Shown here piece by piece: positions 1-11,600 of a DNA stretch of 64,000 nucleotides; position 1 is the first letter of the stretch; each line of letters starts with the position of its first letter. Where the stretch lies: contig OENT01000911.1 of NCBI GenBank assembly GCA_900239685.1, positions 1 to 64,000 of the forward strand. The letters are read 5' to 3'. Under the pieces are notes generated by a model that was given only the letters and a program-made list of their open reading frames with translations, was not told where the DNA came from and searched no databases. The position numbers and the translations under genes were made by a program. Source of the DNA: Rotaria macrura. Lineage: Eukaryota > Rotifera > Eurotatoria > Philodinida > Philodinidae.

Positions 1-1085
1 CCGAATGTAAGTGTCATAGTTTTCGGGGCCACAAACATGCCTCAATGGTCCTCGTCCTTTAAAATTATTCATGTGCATATCAAGATTTACACGCAAGAAT
101 TGAAATTCGACTAATTATGTTAATTGCATCTCATGCCAGGTGATTGTACTCGTACTATTTTTGAACGTTCGAAGAAGTTTGTCCTTTGGAAGAAATGCAT
201 ACGCGTCGATTTATTGAAAATTATAAACTTCAAGCTTCTTTTTCTAAGACCACAAGATAGATTTATGAACTATCTTTTCCATCGAAAAATGTTTTTCTAT
301 TCAAACTTATTACGACTTCACTAGACACATGAAAGGATAGCGTTAGACCTTCGCTTAAATCAATACCGTTCTCTTTTATTTAGAATCTCCAGTTTTACCA
401 AAATTTTCAATGATTTCTGTCGCTACCTGTTACAAAAGTACACTAGTTATTATGCATAAAGAAATAAATGTGTTTCGGTTTAGTTCTGAGTATACTTGTA
501 TCAACGCACATTCTAGAATTTTTCGAAGCAAGTTTATTATAATTAATTACAGAGGTTTATTCTATAATCTTATGATGAAGCGCTGTTTTTCATCTAAGCA
601 TTGATAGTCGTGTAACAGTGAGCACAATTATGAGAAGATTGCCATTTTTGAGAACATATAAATAGATCGTACTGGTTATTTCTATTCTCCCCTTTAAAAA
701 AGAGAACTAAAAAAAAGAATATCACGTCTTTTATCTTGGCACGCAGTTTGAAGCCAAAATAACGTTAAATAAATAGAATATAAAAGGAAGGAAAAGTTTA
801 TCAAACCAACTGAGTTCATTTTGATATCTTGATAACTATTTCGTGCATACGTAGTTGTAGAGAACTGAGATTGTTACTAGTCTCCACATTATTAATTATT
901 CATACACAAAGTTTCACGCTGTTCACATTTATTTTCTGAGCAGTCAGTTTTGTTCGTGAACATTTGACAGGAAATGATCTTGGATAACGAAGTGTAATGC
1001 TGATAAACTTGAGTTATGTCACTATGATGTTTTCTAATAATTTTTCAGTGCCGTTCAATTACAAGTGAATTTATCAAGTAGGCAC
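1..1085. other. intergenic, upstream of the receptor gene
   Basis: AT-rich sequence with only short open frames (up to about 66 codons) that show no recognisable motif or codon pattern. A polypyrimidine tract followed by CAG lies at about 1041-1048, just before the receptor reading frame. It could be the 3' splice site of a 5' untranslated or short coding exon, but no partner exon is evident. Confidence 0.5.
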
Positions 1086-2047
1086 ATGATGATATCATTC
1101 GCGTTTGTTAATAAAATTATTCTGGTTTCTTTCGGTTCGTTTCTTCTAATATTTGGGCTTATCGGTACTATCATCCAGATATTTATTTTTACAAGAGTAT
1201 CCTCTTATCGAAAAACTCCATGTATGTTCTACTTTCTTATTGCTAGCGTAAATGAATGTGGTCAGTTCATCACTTCCAGTGGTCCTTTGGTCGTTGCTGC
1301 GTTTTTGAATATTGACATGAATCGTATTTCAGTCGTTTGGTGCAAGCTTCATTACTTTTTCGCTTCAAGTTTTGCTGCCGTTCCTTTAACTTGTGCATGC
1401 TTGGCTACGATCGACCAGTTTCTGGTCACATCTAGACATTGCGCATTTCGTCAATGGAGCCGAATAAAAATTGCATATCGAGCTTCGTTGTCTGTTGTCA
1501 TCATCTGGTGGCTTCATGGTACACTCTGGTTATATTATCAGGATATGTCGCCGATTACAGGCACTTGTATTTATCGCAGTGATACCTTTTTCATCTATGC
1601 TATATTTTATCTCTGTTTTATTCTCTGTGGTATGCATATTCTAATTATGATCGTATTTGGACTTTTAGCTTATAGAAACATGAAAAGAATAAGACTTCTG
1701 TCACGTCAGCGTACTGATCGACAATTGACACTAATAGTGTTCATTCAGATCTTTCTTACCTTAATAGGCCTTAGTCCATACGGTATCTTCGTTGCTTATA
1801 AACTGATTACAATTAATGTTCAAAAGACTACTGATCAACAAGTTAAAGAAAATCTGGTTGGAAATGTCACTTATCTTCTTGGTTCACTGACCTATGGAGT
1901 AAATGATTTTTAAACTCGACTTTTTATATTGTCTTGTATTTTTAGGGGCGATTCTATCTTTTCTTGTCTTCATCGACTCGTTTTCGTCGTATAGTGAAGA
2001 GCCGAATCCTTTGGTGGCAACGAAGAAGGACTGTTCCTGTACCGTGA
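1086..2047 (+). CDS. rhodopsin-like 7TM receptor, two exons
   Basis: Predicted seven-transmembrane G-protein-coupled receptor of about 304 residues, presumably sensing a peptide or chemical at the cell surface. Exons are 1086-1898 and 1946-2047; the 47-bp GT-AG intron is removed in phase 0. Hydrophobic segments are visible at about residues 8-33, 43-66, 82-105, 128-148, 168-193, 215-240 and at the end of exon 1 into exon 2. The third helix ends in LATIDQFLVTS, with DQF in place of the usual DRY. The C-terminus has FLSSSTRFRR and a basic tail ending VPVP. The closest remembered relatives are the expanded orphan receptors of bdelloid rotifers, often labelled FMRFamide-like. The start is the first ATG of a double ATG (1086, 1089); the open frame runs slightly further up without another ATG, so an upstream exon joined near 1049 cannot be excluded. 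The usual NPxxY motif of helix 7 is not recognisable. Ligand unknown. Confidence 0.85.
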
Positions 2048-3723
2048 TGTGATGCTCACATTAATTCTTGGCATTACATTTCTTCTCTTTGAACTAGTGC
2101 TCGGTTATATCGAATTCATGCGAAGAACATTCAAGACCTCTGACATTCTCAACCATGAAATCATTGACATTTCATCATAATTTAATACTTTTCATGATTT
2201 TATTATGTTCTCTTACTTTATTTTAAATGTTAAATTTGTTTAAAATTAATTTGATTTAATATTAATAATTTCATTAAGTGTTTCTAATAAATATACGTAA
2301 TAAGTAATTCAATATAAACTAGCAATATCTCTTTGCCTTGGTACAGGTCAGGCTTTTGCTGATGATACGGAAAAGAAGGTCGTAATAGTAATAGCTAGAT
2401 AAAGATCAAGTTCTTTTTCGTGTCACTATCAAAGGTATGACCTATACGAGAAGACAACAATCGTTAGTTTATTTTTAATTATTTATTATGTCTCTTAATT
2501 TTAATATTTGATGAAGTATCTCATCGAGGCATCATACATTACAATTTTTTTAAACGTAAGGAAATTATTAAGATTAAATCAAATTAATTTTAAAAAGCTT
2601 CAAATTCGAAATAAAATAAAAGACCAGAATAAAATCATTTCGAACATCGATGCAACCTTCTTATCGACATAGGAGCTCATCATGATTTGTAATCAACGGG
2701 AACTATAGAAGCAGCTTCGGACTATCTCGATATCGAACATGAGTCACACTTACCTGTACACGATTGGATTCGGAAGGTCATAAAACAATTGATAGCATAA
2801 ACTGACTTTGACACTCAGTGCTCTTTGGTATTCTGATTTTAAGATACTAAATTTTGATTTCTTCCTTTACATTTCATCATACACTGCTAGCATTGACAAT
2901 GGAAGCATAGTGGTTGACTGTAATACATTCTTTCTTGCCGAGTCACTGTTGACGAATCAGCAGAGAAAAGATTCGAACAAGAAAACACTATAAAAGAACA
3001 GGCGAAATTGAAAACATATCTCACGAACTGGAGGGAAGCATCTCAGTCGGATATACGCCGTTCTACGACAAATGTTGTTTCTGTCTTAACGAGACTTTAT
3101 CAGGCAGTATCTTAATATTGTATTTACGTAGAGAGAATTCAATTGATAAATAAACAAGACATTTCAATTAAAAAATGAGAGCTACAATAATTAATTATGC
3201 ATGCACACATATACAATTTCAAGAAAGAATTAACATTACATTATACTCATGATTGATCCTAATAATAAATGTCGATATTGAAGTGAAAATCTCAAACAAG
3301 TATTAAAGATTTCTACTCTTCAACTCGTGAATGTGGGGCTTGGTTGCCTATTCTCGTCATTCATACGGGAACATCTTTTCACCCTCTGTCTCACTGTAGA
3401 TCCGTATTGCGATCGTATATTTGAGGGCGAAGGTGTGCGTGATCACGATTGTCTAATCGAAGTCAATGTCTGATATCATCATATTTCATTTTCAGCCGTT
3501 TTCAACAAAACCAGGCTATAACAGCATTAAGATCAATAGAATTTCTATCATTCAGTAGATTTTGATGGGAACGAAACAAAATGTAAAAACCGCAATACTC
3601 TAAGAGAACGTCAAACTCATCTGGCAGTTACATGACAGTATAAAAGCGATCTTCGTACGTTTTACAGTAAATTTCTATACTCAATGGTGCTAATCGATTT
3701 TTCTTTCAGTACTATCATTGATA
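2048..3723. other. intergenic, no gene seen
   Basis: About 1.7 kb of AT-rich sequence after the receptor. An AATAAA-like signal sits about 240 bases past its stop. The remaining open frames are short and motif-free. Confidence 0.5.
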
Positions 3724-4543
3724 ATCGTGGAAAAAAATAGTTCGACTCCGTATTTTTCATATACTTCAAGAATGAAAACAAATTTTTTAAAAATTAATTA
3801 TGCATTCTCTAAAATCCGTCGGAATATTGTATCACCTTGTAAGATTAGGTTTTAGTTTAGATCTATTCATTTTCAACTTAAATTGGGTTTAACGAAGTCA
3901 TCCAGATATCTAGATTCGCAGAACACCGGTTCTGTCACTGTTATCAAAATAGAACATCTTTGAAATTTTCATCACTAAAATGTCATCTTTTGCAAATGAT
4001 AATTACTTATTCTGATAAAGCTTGCCATTCTCTATCAACCCGACCTTCTGAAACAAAAGCCGAAAGAAATAGTAGAAAAAGATATACACTTTTAAAGCTT
4101 TCGAAGGAGCTTACCCACGCAACACTCAGATTATTATTCTGAACCCAATTCCATGATAGTTACCAAATGTAGAGGACGGAAGAACATGTCGAGCTCTGTC
4201 AGAATCCATTCAAAGAGAAAACTCTGAAAGTAAGAAAGATATGGAGTTTGGGTGCTCGTCAATTGAAGATCCGTTCACTGTACTGAAATTAATTTTTAAT
4301 AAATTATCATTTTCCAACGATGACATTTTAGTGATGAAAATTTCAAAGAAGTTATATTTTGATAACAGTGACAGAACGTGTTCTCTGCGAATCTAGATAT
4401 CTCGATGACTTCGTTACACCCAATTTAAGTTGAGAACAAAACTCCACCGGATTTGAGAGTATGCGTAATTACTTTTTAAAAAATTTGTTTTCATAGTTGA
4501 AGTATATGCAAAATACACACTCGAACTATTTCTTTTCCATGAG
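3724..4543. repeat. fold-back element with long imperfect inverted arms
   Basis: The left arm (about 3724-4008) and right arm (about 4301-4543) are imperfect reverse complements. Clear matched blocks include the stretch around GTGATGAAAATTTCAAAGA, the block with TTTTGATAACAGTGACAGAAC, the block with GCGAATCTAGATATCT, CCAATTTAAGTTGA, and the outer TTTTTAAAAAATTTGTTTTC. The right arm lacks about 40 bases present in the left. The spacer of roughly 290 bases has no recognisable coding content. Short frames inside the element are a by-product of the palindrome. It is best read as a non-autonomous fold-back transposon or MITE. No target-site duplication was identified with confidence. Confidence 0.75.
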
Positions 4544-7500
4544 TGCGGGGAGTATATTTTGCTCGCAAATAGGATCGTATCATGCGTTCATTAAGAAAAA
4601 GAATGCAAAGATGTTCTTACTTTTTAGGCCACTCTGTTTATACGTTTAATGGGAAATTGAACTTCATGGGAGATGCAAATTAATAATGACTTTTGAGTTC
4701 CTATTTCCAAACACAAGTAATGGCATCTGTTGTATGTGAACGTCAAAATGTATAATTAATATTGACTTGATCTGATTATGCGTTGTTGTTTGTAAAAACA
4801 TATTTCTTGGTAAGAATTGAGGAGATGAACAGTAAGTTTCATCCAACTGAAAGCATTTCATTGAATGATTATAGATGATTGAAGTGTAGCCAAAATTGTT
4901 AATTGGTTAATACTGCCGAGAAATTCATTACACAAAGTTTTGATAAATATGGCAAAAAGTGTGAAAGATATAATCTTGATGTTGTTCCAGAACTCGAAAG
5001 AAACCAACGGTGCATAAGTAGTGAACCAAAGCCCATCAATAGAACTACGATGAAGTCGAATGACACATGTGTATATCGAGATCTGGAAGCGGAAATATTT
5101 AAAAAATTTATTATTCAATATTTCCATATTTCTTTTTACACATTGAATCTATTGATGTATTTTTTGAGATGCTTTCTTTAGAAAAATAATTCAACAAATC
5201 GTTTATTTCTATCGAATGAAAGAAGTAGTTGCTTTTGGTTACTTATTTTGTTACACAAAACGAGCGATATTCTGATAGTTCTATTTTGAATCGATGCAAT
5301 TCAACTAGACAACTGACAAGAATGTGACCCCTTACTTTTGGAGAGCATCGAGCCAAATGAGGCATGTGCGTGAATATCATATTCATATTTATCGGACAGA
5401 ACTCTAGATTTTTTAAATAGAATGATCACCTCTTATAGAACTCATTTGATCATAAAAAGTTTATGATTATTAGTACTATCCTTGTAGTTCATGGAAGTGT
5501 GTTAGTATATTATTAGTGAAGAACTGGATCAAAAACTCAATTCAGTTTTCGCAAAATAAAGAACTGTTCTACGTAAGAAACACAAATCTATTTATTGTTT
5601 TAGTCATTTATAATGTATTCAAAAATTGAGTCGTTATAATTGCTGCCTGTAGTGCAGATGAGCTAATTTAAAATTCACGACAATATCAGCATCTTGCGAC
5701 TAATGTTACAATGTAAAATTAGATTTCAATGGTTTTCTAAGTCTTAACACAGCTAAAAGGTAGAAAAGACCGTTTTCTATCTGCAGAGTTTTTCGCTTTT
5801 TTGATTGAGAGATACATGAAAATGAACCTTCACTATATTGAGACTAGCCGATATTGACTTGATTTTAATAATATTAGTTCTCTATTCATCTATGATGCAT
5901 AAAATATGCTGATATATTCGTTGCTTTCATTTCGTTTTCCGTAGCAACTAAAGATTAAAAGGCGAAAAGAGAAGTACATTTATTAATTCATTGTAAAGTG
6001 ATTGATAGATAATTTACTGACAATGAGTTCCAGTTTGCATCGTCTAATACAATGTATCGATAAAGATCATCAGGTGGTGGTGATCATTGCAGACTAGAAT
6101 AAAAAATAACGTATCTAATCGCATTTATGATCGAATGAGACGTATGAATGATGACCATGGAATAAAATCCATTGTGATGATAAAACGCAGAACTTTGAAT
6201 ATTAGTCAAAATGATCTTTTCAAAAACTTCTTGTCATTCTTATCAATTGTAGACATTCTGCTTCATCAACATTAAGATTTGAAACGAACGTAATTTGAGT
6301 TCTTCGATAGAGGCGTACATCGAGATACATGTGTAATGAAGAATAGTAACGAAAATGATTGTAAAAGAAAATAGGGAAAAGTTGATCACATATAAAGATG
6401 CAGAAGGAATGTCATTTATTTATGAAGAGGACTCTCAGACGTAAATGATTAAAGATGATGCAGTTGTCGCTCGAGAACAAAACTAATGCTTCTATCAGTT
6501 ATATTGTTTTATTTCAAGTCTTTTCAAGCACACAAGAGAGATCGTCTCTTATCAAACGAAAATAAAACTGAATTCACAACTATGTTTGATAACTGCAATA
6601 TAAGTTCGATAATTATGTTGAAAACGTGTTGAACGCAGATTTTAAAGTACTCGAGAAATTTCATACCTGCTTAGCTCTGTTACAAACCACAGCTAAGGCT
6701 TTTTTTCTCACTGAAACATAGTTAAGCCCGATTGGTGAAATATCAATTATTCGTGTGTGAACTTTATCATTTTTTCCCGTTAAATGACAGTAAAATTTTA
6801 CGGCAAGTCTGCTTTTATGAATTACACCATGCATTGAATTTTCTATTTCATCGAAATAAATCATCGCTGAGTATGTGCCAACAGATCAGATATAAAATAG
6901 GGACAAATCTGTAGTATGAAAAGAGATGTTTTTGTCAAACAAAGTTAGGATGCGATGAGAAACATGTGAAAATTCAGGAAGCATCCTTTTTTGATCGAGG
7001 AAGGATTTAAAGCACAGTAAATTACTCGATATTTTGTATCATTATATTGACTGATACAGAGCTATGCAGCAAGAATATAATGTGTGCTATTAGATACTTT
7101 GAAAGAAAGGAAAGTTTAGATGGGGGTTAGAGTTGTGTAACTGGAATGATCTCGCGCAAAGAGCAAAATCAAACAATATCTTATGTAAAACTTAATTAAT
7201 GCACAATGATTTCAGAACATTAATTGTCTATATATTGTTTTTTCAACTCAAATAGATTTCACTCTATTGTGTGTCGATGTGTTTTAACAATCAATGTTGA
7301 CGCGAAAAATTTCTTACCAATAGAAGTAAATGTTAAATAAAAGGGTGGGCCCGAAAGTTGAGAAACAAAATAAAAGCTAATTTTTTTTATCCGTTGTCCT
7401 ATTTGACGATTTTTCATTAGTTGATAACCTGCTTACAAATGACAGATTATAATCGAATTCTTGTGCAACGAAATCAGAATAATAATCGATTGAATCTTCC

Positions 7501-8441
7501 AAATAAGAAACTGTTTGATCTAAATCAAGCATAATTTTGATTTTCTTTTGTAAAAATGCCAGTTATAATCTGACATTTGCTCACTAAGTAAAGTCAATAT
7601 CCTTAATAACAAAGGAGAATTTCGGACTTATGATTTTTTTTGAGTTCTTAGTCATTACACACTCGCTCGGCATCATTTATAAAGTTGTTTAATCTTGAAA
7701 TTTTCATCTTTTCAGTGGGGCTATCACTGCCTTTCTGTTGCAATGCGTCTCGCAGAGAAAACAGAACCATACAGAAAAGAATTCCATTTGTAACTATTTA
7801 CAGTAACTGCCATGCTAAGGTCGAAGACAATGGCTGCGTGAACGGTCCCTAAGGACATACAAACCATTTAAAGCGAAGAAGAACAATATCTTCATCCGTC
7901 CTAGCAGAAGATACTGACCGTTCGTTAAAAAAGCGATGGTCGTTTTATAGCAAAGAAATCGATTCCTAAAACTGTACGACGGATTATGGCGAATATTTGG
8001 GTATAAGTAATTTGCCAGTTTATGGTTGTTCAGTAGGGTATTTCCGGCAGTCGGAATGATTGTCATCGGTGATTATGAAGGACAGTCAATATTTGCTGTA
8101 AGTGAAGAAGTTATAATGCGACTATCAGTATTCTCACTAACACTTTATCTGTTGATAAAAGCGTCAATTTTAAATTTGATGTTCAGAAAACAGAAGAGCT
8201 ATTGCTAGCATGTTTGATTGCAAGAGCCGCCCTAAGTATGTACTTCTTGTAGACCTAAACCATCACATCCTTTCCTGGTATTTAATACAGCGTGGTTATG
8301 AGTGTGTTTATTCTAATTACTTAGAAACATGTCCAATCAAGATATTAAAGGAAAAAAACACATGCAAGTTTAAAAGAACATTGTAAGTTTTATATGGCAT
8401 AGCTGGTTTTTATTGAATAATAACTATACGCATCGTTTCAA
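4544..8441. other. gene-poor intergenic stretch
   Basis: About 3.9 kb with open frames of 60-92 codons on both strands, several overlapping in antisense. None shows family motifs, plausible splice partners or codon bias, so no gene is called. A decayed or very fragmented gene could be hidden here. Confidence 0.4.
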
Positions 8442-10043
8442 TTAAGACAAATCTTTTTTCCGTATATAAGTCTTGTTACCATTTTCGTTGTTATAGAAGC
8501 GTCCACCTCTGGGTCCTTCCATAATACGCTTTTCATTCGCACTACCCCGTGTTGCCATAAGCTCGCCTGTGAATCGGCCCCCGTTGCCTCCAGAGTTTCT
8601 AGAACTAGTAGAAACTGGTCGTTGATAGGACATATTTATATTTGGTGAGCACGCTGAAGGCCAATCATTGAAACCCAGTTGTAGACCCATTTGACGAGAC
8701 AAGAAATCATCGTCATCATAGTTTCTTTGATGACGAGGTGCTGACCGTCGCAGTTCTTCGTTTCTCCTCTAAACACGCACACACTTCGTTATAGAAAACT
8801 AGACTCATGGTTTTAATAGACTATGTTACTCTTTCGTTTTGTGCATCTTCTTCTGCTCTTATTCTTCTATCGCGTTCCTCTTTCTCCCCGGCTTTCAGCT
8901 CTTCTTCGTTCTTCATCTCTAATCTAAAAGTAAAAAGAATAAAAAATGCAACATGTAATAATAGTAAATTAATATGTACCTGTTGTTCACGTTTTTCAGC
9001 TTCTTTTCTTGCTTCCTCTCGTATCTGAAATCATTCAAAAAAACGAGCAATAAAATCTTCTGCACTTGACGAGTAAGCTCACTTTTTCTTCTTGTTTTTT
9101 CGCCTTTTCTCGTTCTTCTTCTCGTGCCTATAGAATCGTATCATATGGTAACGTAAAACAAACAGCAATTCTCTTTCTGACGATTAAACTTACTTTGGCA
9201 ACTAGTGATTCTTCATATTCTTTTTTCTTTCTTCGTTCTTCTTCTTCTCGTCTTGCTTTCTCTTCTCGTCGCTGTTTCTCAATTCGTTGATATTCAGCAT
9301 TGGTATAATAAGTACCATTATTTTGTTGTACCATTTGATCAATCATTTGAAGTAATCGTTTAGTTTCATTGTCTAACTGAGCACCACTCACTTTATTGTT
9401 AATAGCGAGTTTACGATTTCCACAATTAGAGATTAGTTCCCGCAGTTTAGCAGACGAATTTATGAATTCATCAATAGTTTGACCTTCCTCCAACTGATCT
9501 TTACGAGTAAAAATCACGATACAATATTTAGCAGCACCTGCACCGAATATTGTTTTTATGAAGTCTACAGCATCTTTTTCTTCCGGTGAAAATCGATCCA
9601 CACGAAGAATTATTAAAAACGCATGTACACCTGGCGATGTCATATTGAATATTTGTGAAGCTATTATGTTCTGTACTTTTTCATTCGTCATGCTTGCATC
9701 TGTATCGAAAAAGCCTGGTGTATCGACAACAATCAATTTTTTTTGTCTTCCATGAATATCGGTACAAGAAGCGGTTTGGGCTTCACAGTTTTTTGTGACC
9801 GATGCAGCTGATTGTGTTGCATGAAATGCAGTTCGTGAATGTAACAGTGAGTTTCCTGTTGAGCTCTTCCCTGAAAGGAAAATTTAGTTTGAAAGAAGTT
9901 CTATATTACATGTGACACTGACCATTTCCTGTTTTTCCAATAAGAACAATACGTAATTCTTGTTCTGAAGACGTCTAAACGAAATTGAACACCACCTCTA
10001 CTTTTGAAGAAAAAAAAAGAATAAAATTCTCTTTTCTTACCAT
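8442..10043 (-). CDS. GIMAP/AIG1-type GTPase with coiled coil and basic adaptor tail
   Basis: Predicted GTPase of about 411 residues in seven exons (minus): 10041-10043, 9923-9974, 9194-9870, 9083-9127, 8980-9024, 8830-8916 and 8442-8768. All introns are GT-AG with matching phases. The first exon is just the ATG. The P-loop GKTGNGKSSTGNS (residues 14-26) is split by intron 2. The G3 motif DTPGFFDT, the AIG1 conserved box SPGVHAFLIIL and the G4-like FTRKDQLEEG follow in order. Residues about 225-305 are a Glu/Arg/Lys-rich coiled coil built from small exons of 45, 45 and 87 nt. The last exon encodes a tail with GGRFTGE, RGSA, EGPRGGRFY and GNKTYIRKK, like the PBCV basic adaptor domain and nearly the same as the tail of the adjacent kinase. 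GIMAP GTPases act in immune signalling and on membranes in animals and plants; that role here is inferred. An AATAAA lies about 28 bases after the stop. Confidence 0.9.
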
Positions 10044-10385
10044 TTCGTTCCTTCAATATATTGATCGAACTTACTTAAACATCAATGCAATAATGTTCTG
10101 AGAGCGTTTATTTATAATGATTGAAGCTCTGGGAAAAAGTATTGAGACATATTAGTCGTAATAAAAATCTTATAAAAAAAATAAAAATCTATTCTTTTGG
10201 TGAATTTTTTATGCGTAATGAGCATTTCTTTTCATTACAAAAGAATTCTGTGCTTTCTTAGTGACGTCATGTGCGGAGAAAAAAGAAAAATAAATTTTAC
10301 CAGTGGGTTTTTTTGAAGTAGAAGGTACATGCATTGTCTTGCATAGCATCGAAATAATTGAATTAATACACTGAAACGAAGCAAA
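10044..10385. promoter_or_regulatory. shared divergent promoter region of GTPase and kinase genes
   Basis: The 342 bases between the two start codons are the only upstream sequence available to both genes, so a bidirectional promoter is likely. This is inference from head-to-head spacing. A sequence TGACGTCA at 10261-10268 matches the CRE/ATF consensus palindrome and is the one recognisable candidate site. Confidence 0.45.
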
Positions 10386-11600
10386 ATGCCGGAAAGATGC
10401 CAATTGGAATCAATACTCAGCTATGGATCTGAAGGTACTGTGTATTCTGGCTCATGGTGTGATAAATCTGTTGCTATCAAAGTATTTGCAAAGAATTATG
10501 TGTCTCGTGCTGAAAATGAAATGAAACTTGTCGCGGGTCTTAATCATATTAATATTATTAAATACTTCGATTTTGAATATGAAAAAGGAAATGCTTATCT
10601 TACGATGGAATACATTACCGGTGGAAATCTGTATGAATTTATTCGAACGAAAATGTCTTCCGATTCATATTGGACAACTTTAAGTCAGATTTTGACTGAT
10701 GTTGCACGAGGAATGGTCTATTTACATGATCACAATATTGTTCAAGGGGATTTGAAAAGTCATAATATTCTTTTACGCAAGGAAATAAATCAAGCTGTGA
10801 TTTGTGACTTTGGTATTTCGAGGTCTCTTGAAAATGACAATGGAATCAAGAAGCGAAACCAAACCGCTAAAGGTAATTTGTCTTTTCTTGTTGTTATTGT
10901 TATATATATCTCTCTCTAAATCGACTTCGTTATAGGAACAATCCGATGGATGGCACCGGAGATATGTACTCCACCGCCAGAACAGTCATCATTCGAATCG
11001 GATGTGTGGAGTTATGGTTGCATAATACTTGAAGCTACGAGTGGTCGCGAACCTTGGATCGATCAATTCAACGATGACAGCGACCTTTTTCGAGCTCTTC
11101 AACGTAAAGAAAATGCGCCTGTCTTTGCACGAATCTGTACCAACGAGTCCGGTCCATCTCACATTTGTAAGTTACTCATTCAATGCTGTACTTGGTCAAA
11201 AGTGAATCGGCCACGGTTTGTCGATATTCTACATCGTCTTGAAGCTGTACGTGACGAAGACGCCTTTCTCAATGACAATATTGATCGATTGTCGATTGAC
11301 GCACCTGTCTCGAAGGATTTATCGTGTTTTAATCAAGATTACAGAAAAGAATACGATGCACCGAATTTTCCTGAGAATGAAAACGTACAGATAAAGCCAA
11401 TTCGTTCATTAAACAGTGAAAAATTAGATGATAATCACAATAAAATTTTACCAAAGTCAAATAGATCCCACGGGGGCCGTCTCACTGGAGAAGTGTATAC
11501 AAGCAGGGGCAGTGCAAGTGGTCGCCCTATTTATGAAGGCGTGCGTGGTGGTCGCTACTATTTATCGGAAAGTGGATCGAAAGTCTATTTGCATAAATAA
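10386..11600 (+). CDS. TKL-like protein kinase with basic adaptor tail
   Basis: Predicted cytosolic Ser/Thr (or dual-specificity) kinase of 383 residues. Exons 10386-10872 and 10936-11600 are joined across a 63-bp GT-AG intron in phase 1. Visible motifs: glycine loop GSEGTVYSG (14-22), VAIK lysine K32, glutamates 43-45 in the C-helix, catalytic loop VQGDLKSHN with D122, DFG at 141-143, WMAPE just after the intron, and a DVWSYG block. The order and sequence resemble the tyrosine-kinase-like (MLK/plant RLK) group. The canonical HRD is changed to QGD, so the His and Arg are missing while the catalytic Asp, the Lys and the Asn remain. A low-complexity linker (about 265-340) leads to a tail with HGGRLTGE, RGSA, EGVRGGRYY and GSKVYLHK. 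This tail matches the C-terminus of the divergent GIMAP-type GTPase and resembles the PBCV basic adaptor, which is known fused to kinases in chloroviruses. Activity is likely but the HRD change makes it uncertain. Confidence 0.9.

Noticed and set aside
3960..4142. 60-codon frame
   Set aside because: Lies across one arm of the fold-back element; no motif, explained by the repeat.
4858..5181. Overlapping frames of about 90 codons on both strands
   Set aside because: Antisense shadows of each other; neither has motifs or splice partners.
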